From Meandrina meandrites (taxonomy: Eukaryota; Cnidaria; Anthozoa; Scleractinia; Meandrinidae), in the NCBI GenBank assembly GCA_963693305.1, contig OY855903.1, positions 21,521,755 to 21,585,754 on the forward strand: DNA of 64,000 bases, read 5' to 3'. The position numbers were made by a program, and so were the translations under genes. A model generated the notes under the pieces. That model saw only the letters and a list, made by a program, of their open reading frames with translations, did not search any database and was not told where the DNA came from. Positions 35,871 through 47,115 of this stretch are shown piece after piece (the first letter of the stretch is position 1; each line of letters starts with the position of its first letter).

Positions 35871-37791
35871 GAGCTAAACAATGGAGCGGTCTCCGATGTT
35901 GAACAGACCCATCACGTGACTCTGACCATGCACAAGTTCATTCAAGATGGCGGATGGAGCACACGATCTGTTTGTTTGGGAAGACGATTTAGAGGCAATT
36001 TTTGACATTTTGGAAGGCGATGGAGTATAAGAAAAGCATTTTCGGTCACAGTTAGTAATGTAAGCATAACAGGTTGCCATTTTGAGTCATAATTTCAAAC
36101 TAATGAGCTTAAATGTTCGGCACATTTGCTGCTCGATTCGTGTGAATGGAATCCTACAAACGCTCACCTACAAAATAAGCTCATATATAGCCTATCTGTC
36201 GATGGTTATGTCCTCTCGGGTTCCTGCGAATCACTATATTCCTATATTAAACCTTTGAGAAAGATCTGGGATATGGTGATCTGTTTATATTGTTTTTAGT
36301 GCTAGACCTTGTAGTAGTCTAGTGGATACCTAGTAGATAATTTGTGCTTCCTAATAATAGTTCCAGTGAGTCAAAAAAGCCAGCATACAATTTGGCTGCT
36401 GCACTTTATGTTTTAACTCTTCAAATATTCTTCAGTTACCATAGACAAATACATTTTTGGGGTGTTGTTGTTGTAGGCTAAGCATTAAGAGAATGTTTGC
36501 AATTACTTGGGGAAGAAATGTAAATGTTAACACTTAGCTAAGAGCTACTGTAGTGCAGGTAGCCCACGGCTAAATATATAAATATCAAACAAGTAAACAA
36601 ATGGAAAAAGTAAAAGTGAGCTGAAAATGTATATTCATATGTGAATTTTAAGTGGAAGGTCTTGAGACACAGGGATGCAAAACTTTAGAATAGGAAGGGA
36701 AGGATTCCAACAGCTAAAACAGTTACCCAGTTAAACAGTTTTTACTTTATTCCAAAATGGGCACCTACACTGCCTACATGTAACCCCCCTCCGCCAATTT
36801 GTTTTACAATTGATATGTTGCACAGTGGGTGACACTATTTGGCAGAATGACAGAACAGCAAAAGTTTATTGCCCTAACCAACAAAAGTTAACTGCAAGCA
36901 AACCGAAGTAAAAGTTAACTGCAAGCAAACCGAAGTAAAAGTTAACCACAAGCAAACCGGGGTGAGCCTAATGACACACAAACCGGGGTGAACCTAACCG
37001 CGAGCAAACTAGTGACATTCCGTCATTCCACCAAATAGGTCACCCTTGCACAATTGCATTTAGGGTGTCTTAGATGAACATAAACTTGTGGATACAACAT
37101 CTACCCTGGATCCAAACATGATCATCTGGGATGATGGAACACAAAAGTAATCACTTTGATATCATTTGAGAATAAAGCATTCAAATTTTTATATTTTTAA
37201 AATCATGTCTTCATCATCAGGCTCATAGCTAAGTTTCAATTTGATAACTTCTAAATAATCTTCACTCCTGAAGTAGAAATCAAACAGGCTCTACAATTAT
37301 GTGTGAATCTCAGAATACTTCCTGACTGACCAAGAGAGCTAGCAATACCTGTAGTGACAACAAGGAAGACCTTTTTGCAAATGAGCCTCTTGTAGACCAG
37401 GGAAGGAGAAAACCCATGATCAACAAAATAAGTTCATATTTCTAACACTTACAGGAGGAAGATTTATTTCAACTTTTAAGATACATTCCCAGGGATAAAT
37501 TATCATGGCCTGTGTGATGGAGTACAGGTAATATAGATATTACAAGGAGAAATTTTTATTAGTTTGAAATTATGACTCAAAATGGCAACTTGTTATGCTT
37601 ACATTACTAACTGTGACCGAAAATGCTTTTCTTATACTCCATCGCCTTCCAAAATGTCAAAAATTGCCTCTAAATCGTCTTCCCAAACAAACAGATCGTG
37701 TGCTCCATCCGCCATCTTGAATGAACTTGTGCATGGTCAGAGTCACGTGATGGGTCTGTTCAACATCGAAGACCGCTCCATTGTTTAGCTC

Positions 37792-37834
<43 letters not shown>

Positions 37835-38288
37835 ATGTTCGAATAGAACTCACTCGGGACGCCATCTTGAAATTTTGCTTGTGCAGGGTCAATGTCACGT
37901 GACGGTGCAAAAACCATAACAAAGAGATATTTCTTTGAAGTTCGCCGGGTTTCATAACCAGTCTCCTCTATTAACTATGCCTAAATAGACTTCTTAGTCA
38001 CTAACTGCAGTTCTTTGACTGTGTTTCTGAGGGTAAAGCAACTGTCTGTCTAATAATAAGATTTTATGCAAATCACATTCATACTGTATTACAGTATTTC
38101 TTGATTTTTGTTTGATTTAGTGAAGTTTTCTTGTTTCTTTTTTTCAGGTGTCAGGTGTCATTGAAAAAGACACTGTTTCTTTATATTATTTACAGTTGAA
38201 AATAACACAGCATTCCATTATAATCCTTGATAAGGCTGCCACAAACTTTTTCTTGCAAGATTTTAATTTGAAATCAAATAAACTCTGG
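34251..38288 (+). CDS. Possible partial gene inside the transposon, unrecognised
   Basis: Exon 1 at 34251-34370 encodes 40 residues, Lys/Arg-rich at the start (MPKRLKRTDFSVCEESKRRK), ending at a donor CTG|gtacgt. A second exon at 38148-38288 (47 residues, after acceptor tttttcag, donor TGG|gtaagt) continues in the same phase. The intron between them carries both the palindrome and the nested element. No further exon and no known domain were found, so it may be a remnant of the element's own gene or a chance pairing. Confidence 0.3.
34591..35333. repeat. 743 bp palindrome with 355 bp arms
   Basis: The left arm 34591-34945 is complementary to 34979-35333, nearly perfectly, with a 33-base loop. 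The ends read tgttacagtcaaaacc / ggttttgactgtaaca. No clear target duplication flanks it. It is located inside the large transposon. Confidence 0.85.
35826..37978. mobile_element. Nested DNA element with 277 bp inverted ends
   Basis: The inverted repeats 35826-36102 and 37560-37836 are almost identical. A further 142 bp tail (37837-37978) ends in another copy of the terminal sequence (ctcctctattaactat). The whole is flanked by the 8-bp direct repeat gcctaaat (35817-35824 and 37979-37986; one extra base on the left), which fits hAT- or P-type elements. Each inverted end holds a short frame starting MADGAHDLFVWEDDLEAIFD on its inward-reading strand; the middle has no transposase, so this is a non-autonomous copy. 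The two 68-residue frames in the ends are mirror images of each other, not separate genes. Confidence 0.75.
36885..37010. repeat. Imperfect short tandem repeat in nested element
   Basis: About five units of roughly 27 bp, each containing 'aagttaactgcaagcaaacc' or a variant such as 'gaacctaaccgcgagcaaac'. Confidence 0.65.
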
Positions 38289-38679
38289 GTAAGTTTTTTT
38301 CTTGACAAGCTTTGAGTATGTATAAGAAGTTCTAAACAGTTACTCGATGTGTGTACAATTTTGATAGGACATTTATAGACATGGGTAGCGCAACTTTGTA
38401 AGTGTGGGACAAAAATAAGATACGACTCTCTTGCGAAAGGAGAATCTCATCCCACGTGAGGAGACTGCCGCTGGAGAAGAATGTCACCAAAACACCTCTC
38501 GATTTGAAAGAAATCGCAAATAATGAGGATGAACCTATCATAACCGGCTGTCATTTTTTATGTTAAAAAATAACAACAATAAACTCGATTCTGTTATAAA
38601 ATGCGTATGTTGTTGCTGTTTAAACTTAAATGAACTGCGACATCCTTCCCCTTTCGATGGGTCTGTCGATTTCATGGGT

Positions 38680-39060
38680 TCGAGTTAGAAATTTCGAGTT
38701 CGAGTTAGAATTTCAAGTTAAAATATCGAGTTGCTTGCGGTTAGCTCCACTCTGCTTTGCTTGCGGTTAGTTCCATTCCTATTCAGTTGCTTCGGTTAGC
38801 TTTCATTTGTTGATAAGGGCTACACTATGCATGCAGGACCAACTGCGAAAATGTCACGCCATGTTGTGGGCTTTTCGATTTCGATTTCGTTTTCTTTCTT
38901 TCTTTTTCTTTTTTTCGTCTTCCATCACGAAATCAGTAACTTTTCAGGCCCTTCCTTTTAACTAGAACTCGAAATTTTCACTCAAAATCGAAATTCTCAT
39001 TCTAACTCGAACTCGAAACCTCTAACTCGAAATTTCTAACTCGAAGTCATAAATTTAATA
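38680..39060. repeat. Interspersed inverted 'cgagttagaa' repeats
   Basis: The phrase cgagttagaa(attt) occurs repeatedly at 38684-38735, and its complement (tctaactcgaa) at 38990-39050. A polypyrimidine stretch lies between. It could fold into a large hairpin. Confidence 0.5.
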
Positions 39061-39118
39061 CACTCCCTTTCCATGACTCGTTCCTAAGGTTCTTTCGTAA
39101 GGTTTGTTTTGGTATAAA

Positions 39119-41500
39119 GCGAGAGGAAGTGACGTATCTATTTTCTCAAAAAACAATCAATTTCAATGGCCGTGGTTGACTAAGTTCCAAGTGGTTTTTC
39201 TTTACGTTCAAACGCGCGTGGTTAACCAAGGTCTATTTTACCCCGTTTTTAACCACGCAATTTACAATGCAACTGGAGGTTGCTTGAAATTTGTTAAGCC
39301 AACCATCCTTTCATGAGACAAGTTAGTAATATATAGCTGCATCTACTGTTGTCACTCATCCCGGCCGAATTGGCAAGAGCAGAGCAATCTTGTAAAAAGA
39401 AAGTACCGTTTGGCTGAGTCAATACGTTTGCCGTCATCTTTCCTTTTTTGTACTTGACACCATCACGGATCTTTCAGTGCAGTTGGAAGAGTTCTAAAAA
39501 GATGCGTAAATATCAACCATGCCATCACACAACTCAGTGAAAAATCTGCACATCCATTCTTCCGAAAAGCCATCTTGCCAGAAGGTATTATTTTTTGGTT
39601 CATCTATCTCATTGAGTTGACACGTTGCCGTCATCTTGCCTTTTCTATAGAACTGAAAAGATATTTCTTTTCGTTAAAAGACGGTTAGCTGACAAAGACA
39701 TGGTTGAGTATAATTTTCGTCAACTGAAACAAACCGTTGAACTGATTTTTGAGAGCGTTTGTTAGATATAAAGAACGTGGTTAAGAAAGTGCCATTCTTA
39801 GCCCACTGCGACCATTTGAGAAGTTTTCAACTCTTGTCGTGTAATTGTTGACCCGGTTTTGATCTACTGACTACGAACTCTGCTAAAGGTTTTGAAAGCT
39901 ATTCACGGCGAGGATGACTGGTGAGCGTTTGACCGAGAGTACAAAAAGAAAATATAGTACTGTGTTTACCGTGAGGGCGGCCTTCATAACACGGACAAAA
40001 AACAGGAGAAGAGTTTTTATTTCTTCATGCGCTGAATATTGCTTTGAGTTGTGGACCGAACAATGTCGCCAAAATAAATATATAAACAAGATTTTAAATA
40101 TCACCAGAAATACAGCGTAGGAAGGTGGCTAATAATATCGGCAGTTGACTTTTTCTTACGCCGTTTTCCCACTAATCTAAAAAGACATTCGGCCATAAAA
40201 ATTAAAACTCTGTTTTGCTATCAAGCGAGATGAAGTGACGTATATATTTTCTCAAAAAACAATCAATTTGTAGATTGTGGAAACGTTCGTTTCGACAAAA
40301 GAAACTAAATGAGTCGCCCTAGCTTTTTTTAAAAGGGCAGCAGGATCACAACGATGTCGACTTCGCCTAATCCAATAACCTTTTACCGGACCAAAGAAAA
40401 AAACCTCCTCTGGCCTTCGAGTCTTCATAGACTTGACATATCTTGCCGACATCTTCACTTTAACGCAGAAATTGCAAGGAGTTTGTTTCAATAGCCGTGG
40501 TTAACGAAGTTCTAAGTGCTTTTTCTTCCCCCGTTTTTAACCACGCAATTTACAATGCAACTGAAGGTTGCTTGAAATTTGTTAACTCAACCATCCTTCC
40601 ATGAGACAAGTTAGTAATATATAGCTGCATCTACTGTTGTCACTCATCCCGGCCGAATTGGCAAGAGCAGAGCAATCTTGTAAAAAGAAAGTACCGTTTG
40701 GCTGAGTCATTACGTTTGCCGTCATCTTTCCTTTTTTGTACTTGACACCATCACGGATCTTTCAGTGCAGTTGGAAGTGTTTTAGAAAGATGTGTAAATA
40801 TCAACCATACCATCTCACAACTGAGTGAAAAATCTGCACAACCATTCTTCCGCAAAGCCATCTTGTCAGAAGGTATTATTTTTTGGTTCATCTATCTCAT
40901 TGAGTTGACACGTTGCCGTCATCTTGCCTTTTCTATAGAACTGAAAAGATATTTCTTTTCGTTAAAAGACGGTTAGCTGACATAGACATGGTTGAGTATA
41001 ATTTTCGTTAACTGAAACAATCCGTTGAACTGATTTTTGAGAGCGTTTGTTAGGTATAAAGAACGTGGTTAAGAAAGTGCCATTCTTAGCCCTCTGCGAC
41101 CATTTGAGAAGTTTTCAACTCTTGTCGTTTAATTGTTGACCCGGTTTTGATCTACTGACAGCGAACTCTGCTTAAGGTTTTGAAAGCTATTCACTTGCGA
41201 GGATGACTGGTGAGCGTTTGACCGAGAGTATAAAAAAGATGTTAGTATCTATTAATTTGTTTCCCCAAATTAGTATTAGATCTAGAAACAACGAACTCGC
41301 GATAAAGATTTCAAGAGCTTTTCAGGGCGAAAATAATAGGTGATCGTTAGACCTGGAGTATAATAAAGAATGGTACCGTCTTTTGGTTGAGGCAAACGGG
41401 CTGCCCTCATTACAGAGACAAGTTCATGTATTTTCATTTCTTCGTGTACTGAATATTTCTTTGAGTTGCCACAGATTTAATATTACCGCCAAAATGTATA
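39119..41500. repeat. Tandem triplication inside the transposon
   Basis: 39119-40090 and 40225-41240 are direct copies (gaagtgacgtat, ccacgcaatttacaatgc, ggccgaattggcaagagc and gtgagcgtttgaccgagag all recur, mostly offset by about 1,288 bp). A third, partial and more diverged copy is 41279-41500. No conserved protein frame. The remainder to 42103 shows nothing. Confidence 0.75.
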
Positions 41501-43230
41501 CATAGTCTACGTGGACCTGGCGAACTTCCCGGCTTTAAAACATACATGGCTAAAGGCCGTTGTTTACGAATTCCGTTTTACAGTGTTTTCAACCACGTAT
41601 CATTAACTGCAACAGGAGGTGCTTCAGATATAATTTTACCCGCCTATCATGGCATTTGACAAAATCAATTCAAATCAAATCAAATCGAATCAAGAAATCA
41701 GTCATTATTAACGTAATTATAAAAGACGATTAATCAACACTCCTATATTCTTTTGGAAATTATAAAACAACATTTTAAGAAAAAATAACTTTTTCGAATT
41801 TAATCGATTAAGATATTCTTTAAATAATCCGCAAAGAGATTTTGATTTTACAATTTGAGACAGACAAGCAATTTCAAAGTTTCATTCAAATCCATTCCCA
41901 GGTAAATGAATGATTTCATTTCACTCTGCATGGTCGTTGGGTGCCAGTTGAAGTGGCATTTTAACCACGCTCAAATTGCCGCTGTTTTGGCTAAAAAAAG
42001 CTACACAAACGAATAGCAGCTAAGATCTTTTGATAAAAGCAGTAAATAACACAAAATGAAAACTATAGAGTCCCAATTGATTGATATAAATTGATATTAT
42101 TTCGTGGTCAAAACAGACACGTTTTTAGACCTCTTTATTCTTTTAACCGTGGTTATGTACCCTGAAATGACTTGTTTTATATCTGAATAAATAAATGACG
42201 ACTTTACTGTTTACCCCGATGAAATTTTTTCCGCATTGCGAGGCTAGCTACTCAATTACACCGTTTTGTTAACGTGTCCATCACCACATCACGTGTGCAC
42301 ACACCGGCCGGATAGTTCAGCTGCGTGGCTTTGACAAAATTTGAAAAAATACTTTTAGTCTGCAGTGAGATTTGACTTGAGTAACAGTATCCGAGACATT
42401 CGAAACTCTTCAATTTACTCTCAAATTTGGATCAACACTTCACTTATGAATGAATGATCACTTCAAAATCTATATCTGTTTTTTCGCTTTGTGTGAAAGT
42501 AGCTCATTGGTCGGCCGATAAATGACTTGCTAACTGTTCAGTGCATGATATGATGAAATACTGTGTATGCTAATTTGGACCAAGTTAATGGAATCACAAA
42601 AGATTTATTTGGGTTATTGGTTTGATACTAATGGCAGCTAAGGCCTGTATTTGCTCCCTGTCATATATTCATTTGTATTTAACAAAATCAGTAGATTCCA
42701 TTTTGCCGTGCGTCTGTTCAGTTATAGATCATAGATGACGTCAAAATGTGGTAAGAACAAAGCTAAGGAGTGAAAGCGAATGATATTGATGAAATTTTAT
42801 TTCGTGTTCAATTTTTGGCAGACTCATACTAAATACTGTAATTTTTCCCAAACTATTTTCGCCATAACTCGGTTATTAAAAACGCTACAAAGCTATAAGT
42901 TGGACAAAACATTATTTTCTGCCTCTTCTTTAAGCTATTAGTTTCCGTCAGTGCTGTTCAAGCAACCAAACAGTTTTTGCAGCGTTGACGGATGAAAGCC
43001 ATCAATTTCCTCTGGTAACTCTTTCTAATTCAGATCTTCTGGGCAATTGCAAGTGAAAATCATTCCCCTAGTTTACGCTCCTTTTTGATGGCTTACCATG
43101 CATATACGTGAATGGAGCTGGCAACACCTGTGAACAGGTGAAAAGCTAAGTTAATAGTTTTCTATTTATTTATTTATGTGCATATTAATCTTTTTTTTTT
43201 CTGTAGACTGAAACCACTAGATTGAATATC

Positions 43231-46200
43231 ATGATGTTGACTGTTCATTTCGCCCTTGTGGCAGTTCTTTTGTTGCCCTGTATCACTTATGCTGCTTATC
43301 ACTTCGAGGAAGACCGTCACTCAGACAGCTCAAAACCGGTGGGTGATGAAACTGCGCATAAGAGAACCGAGTTGCGGAATGAAATAATTATGATCCGTAA
43401 CAGCTGATTCAGATTACAGTAATATCAGCTAACATCCTGCGTATAAGAACCCAGTGAATTGAGAATCTACAGCCCGTTTAAAATTTAATCAGACATCCAA
43501 TTTTATAAGAACCAATTCAGCCTGAAATTTGGAAAAGGTTCTTTTTGGTAGGCAAGTAAAAATACTTATAACATCGTTATAAAATGAAAAATAACACTGA
43601 AAGCTTGGCAGTGATGCAGTTCCAGATAAATGTGTTTTAGGTATTACAGTCGTGTTGTAAAGAGGGTAGAAATTGGTCTCATATAAAATACAACGAAAAA
43701 AAAGTGATATTACTGGCGCTAACCCACGATGAAAGTTATTAAAGAGTTCAATTTTTCTTGTTAAAAGTGTTTTTATTAGAGTTAACAATTTGTTTAGATT
43801 GAGATTACTTGACGTCAAAACTGGAGCAAAAAGTTATAAACATAAAATCTCGCGGAGAAGTTAAAAAAGTGGAATCAAAATTCACGCCAATTCTAGATTC
43901 GCTTAATCGTGCTTTGAACAATCCGGTCCTGTATTTAAAATGTCACTAACCTGAACCGCTCTTTGAAAAAAAAAAAACCTTTTTACGAGCCTAAACAGGG
44001 TCATTTCGTCTTATGCATCAAATATATAAGAACCTATACATCCTGACCTGTAAAATAGTAGGTTTTTATATGTAGAGCCAATGGTTACATTTCGATTCAG
44101 AATTAGTTAGGACACGCCACACGCCAGGAATATTTCTTTCCCCTTACCTCTCCCACTCTGTAATATTTGCCGCTTACAACTCTGTTCATGGTGGGGGGGG
44201 GGGGGGGGGGGGGGGGGGGAATCTCATCTGTCTAAACTTAATAAGATCCGATGACGTTCCAAGACTGTGGAAGAGGCACGTAAGGATAAGCAGCCATTAA
44301 CTCTCCCCCGTATTTCTCTTGGCTGCCGTATTCTACCTCCAGGCTACAAAGACCACCAGCTAAGCGAGAAAAATAAATACCTCCAAGTTTCTCAAGCTCT
44401 AGTCTCAGCATTAGCATTAGTCAGGACAAGAGAATTTGATGGTTACTGATATTTCCCACTGGTGACAAGTTCCTTTATTCTCATTACCTGTGTAGTGACA
44501 TTGAGTTTATATTATTATTTTAGGAGAACACACACGTAATTGCTTTTCTCCTATTACATAATTATGATTGTTATAAGTTTCGTTTTACGCTTTTGCAATA
44601 CTGTATGTACTTATAATCATGCAAATAAAGCTTGTTGTTCTTGTATTTTAGGAGAAACATGGCGCTTATTAACATTGGAGGGCATTGAAAGATTAATGGA
44701 GGGGATGGTGGTACTTATTACAAAGAGGGTTTTAATAGTGGGGCTTATCTTAGCTTATCCACTGAATTTTTCCTTTATTTATTTGTAGTGTCAATCAGAA
44801 AAAACCGTGTGGAAGTGGCGGTTGTGGCAGTAGCTGTGGCGGTAGCTGTGTACCAGGAATTCCAGGCATTCCTGGTAGTCCTGGTCCCGCGGGACCAGCT
44901 GGCATTGCTGGTCCCCCGGGGAACAAAGGTGTCGATGGACCCGCGGGCCCGGTTGGTCCCCAGGGAGATAAGGGCGACACAGGAGATGACGGAGGCCCCG
45001 GTCCTGTAGGCCCTGTAGGCCCTCAGGGTCCTCCAGGTCCCTTGGGAGGTGCCTGGAAACAGTGCGTTTTTAAAAATATTAACGACGGAAAGGACGATGG
45101 CTTAGTCAGGGTAAGTAGGAACGGATGACAAATCTTAAGGTGGCGAGAAAGGGAAAAAATGCAAACAAACTCATAATTTTTAACTACGCAGTTTTAACAT
45201 GTTTGGTGTACTTTCAAGGAAAATTGTTTATTTTTTTGCCACGTATTTATCGATATTATCACACAAATTTAAGTTTCATTTAGCGTTCTAAATGGTTGCT
45301 ATGAAAACCAGCATTTTATGTCCATTTTTGTCAAATTCTACATTTCAACAGTTTTTTACGCTAAAAATTGTGATTTCTTCAAAACTATACAACAGAACAG
45401 GCTGAAATTTTCAGGGTATTTTTAACATTAACAGAGCTGTACAGCCTGCTACTTTGGCGAGATTAATAACTGAAGAGTTACGAAGGTTTGTTTGAAGCCA
45501 TTTTCACATATTTTTGGATAATTATTTTATAGCACGATAAAAACTGAAATATGCACAGTAATAAGCCAAGAGTGGCAGGTGACGCAGTTCCGGGTATTGT
45601 TATGTTTGAAGCAAATTTTTTCGCATGACGGATTTTCAAGATGAAGTGCAGAAAAACGTTCCAGCAGCCTACTCAAAACCCCAAACGGAAACGGCATGTT
45701 ACGTATGCGCATAAGCAAGATCTCCTTCTCCAGCTAGGTAACCAGGTCTAATGATCAGTGTTTTGTGTTCAAGACCACTGCGTTCGGTTTTTTGCAGAAT
45801 CTGATAAGTTTGATCTTTAGTCAGTCAATCACTCAGTCAGTCGAGCTTTTTCGTCTTAGATGGCCAAGTCTGAACTTTCAACTAGAGCTCTCTAAGACAG
45901 ACACCGATGGTACCGGCTCCAGCTGTCCATCTTAGAGGGGTTTCCGTCTTATAGAAGTTTAATAACAGTAAAATGATTGAAAAACGGTAGGGACGGGACC
46001 AATACCAGGTTTCCGTCTTGTCGATCTGTTAAAAGTAAGGTTGGCAGTGAGTATTCTCAAAAATAAAATGTAAGCAATTGAAAATGTTAAATCTCTTCAA
46101 TACTCATCTTTCGCTTTACATTAAAATTTTTAATTTGTAGGAATGTGTCTTCAAAAAGCAGTCAGACAATACCGGACTGCGCGTTTTCTTTAATGGCGTA

Positions 46201-46506
46201 CTTCGTATCTACAACTGCAACGCCTGCTGTAAGAGATGGTACTTCACCTTTAATGGTGCCGAATGTACCGCGCCTGATGCCATTGACGGTGTCGTCTACA
46301 TGAGAACCGGCGCAGCACCAAACGCTATCAAAGATCTGCACCGTGTCCGAATGATTGAAGGAGTATGCGAGAAGGTCAGCAAAGGTGAAGTGAAAGTAGG
46401 ATTCTCGGTCGGCAACTGTGCTGGTTACGGGGCTGCTGATGCGTACACTGGATGGAATTCAGTATCCCGGATCTACGTGGAGGAAGTCCCGCCACCACAG
46501 CATTAG
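43231..46506 (+). CDS. CTHRC1-like: CTHRC1-like gene 4, frameshifted recent duplicate
   Basis: It duplicates gene 3 with exons 43231-43338, 44789-45110 and 46141-46506. The collagen exon has six A after tgtcaatcag where gene 3 has five, so the acceptor used by gene 3 (ending 44788) gives a +1 shift and a TAG within about 15 codons. A second AG at 44797-44798 would start the exon at 44799 and restore phase 0 (KKPCGSGG...), at the cost of the first four residues of that exon. The C-terminal exon differs from gene 3 at five bases; four change the protein (Gly171Ala, Ser198Arg, Trp232Ser, Val237Ala, gene 3 numbering). Trp232 is kept in the other three copies and in vertebrate CTHRC1. It is either a decaying copy or one that depends on the shifted acceptor; a sequencing error in the A-run is also possible. 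Confidence 0.8.
44193..44219 (+). repeat. G27 homopolymer in CTHRC1-like gene 4 intron
   Basis: An uninterrupted run of 27 G sits at the position matching the G22 run of gene 3. The exact length is uncertain in any assembly. Confidence 0.9.
44529..44656. mobile_element. 128 bp insertion with 13-bp direct repeats
   Basis: Absent from the matching intron of gene 3 (near 25905-25915). The 13-mer tattttaggagaa occurs at 44516-44528 and again at 44644-44656. There are no inverted ends. The repeat length would fit a short retroposon or a templated insertion. Confidence 0.6.
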
Positions 46507-46989
46507 ATATGTTCACGAGGTTCAATTCGATTTGTCGGCCTTTTTGCATTTAAGCAAAGCTAATAGAATTGGAATAGTTCTGTGACCATCTTGAATTTTT
46601 TTTGTACGCTACACTGTTGCTTTCTTTTCTATTTTTTTTTTTTTACATTGGTTCACTGAATTTTAGCAGTACTCATAATCCATACAAATGTAGCATTGCC
46701 TCAATGAAGTTGTGGATCATAGGAAGTAGCATGTACCTACATTGAAACAGGCTAGCTCGTGGCTAACAGGAAGCTAGTCGTGGAAAACCGTTTGGTTAAT
46801 TTAGTCACTCTAATGTCAATTAGATGCAATAAATGTTAATTATATGTAATTTCTTCAGACGCAGTTGTTTGTTTGTATTCGAAGTTCATGTATAAATAAA
46901 ATGAGTAAAAACAAAAAATTGAAACGAAACGCCATTGTAACGATAAAAGATTATGAACAGGTATGATAAGCTGAAAATTACAGTCCTTC

Positions 46990-47115
46990 AAGCACTGGAC
47001 GGGGTCATTTCTTGTGTCCTTAGGCACAGACATCTTACTCTCACAGTGATGTCTCCACCCAGGGATAAAAATGGGTACTGGTAAATTTCATGCTGGGGGT
47101 AACCCTGTGATGAAC
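46990..47115 (-). repeat. Dispersed invertebrate repeat, unit 2 copy
   Basis: Duplicate of the 28690-28860 copy, same orientation. The following 47116-47625 is duplicated flank with a C-rich stretch at 47322-47356 and no gene. Confidence 0.5.

Larger units (their letters stand above)
34032..42183. mobile_element. 8,152 bp DNA transposon with 80 bp inverted ends
   Basis: The ends 34032-34113 and 42104-42183 are diverged inverted repeats (shared core ggttaaaagaataaag and ttttgaccac). The element is flanked by a 9-bp direct repeat, tgaataaat, at 34023-34031 and 42184-42192; the paralogous site at 23514-23522 (tgaacaaat) is uninterrupted. A 9-bp duplication and long inverted ends fit a Mutator-like element, but no transposase domain was recognised, so the superfamily is open. 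Inside are a possible two-exon gene start, a 743 bp palindrome, a nested 2.15 kb element and a tandem triplication. Confidence 0.82.

Noticed and set aside
35874..37788. Two nearly identical 68-residue frames (MATCYAYITNCDRK...)
   Set aside because: They are the two inverted ends of one element read from opposite strands; their start resembles a zinc-binding segment only superficially.
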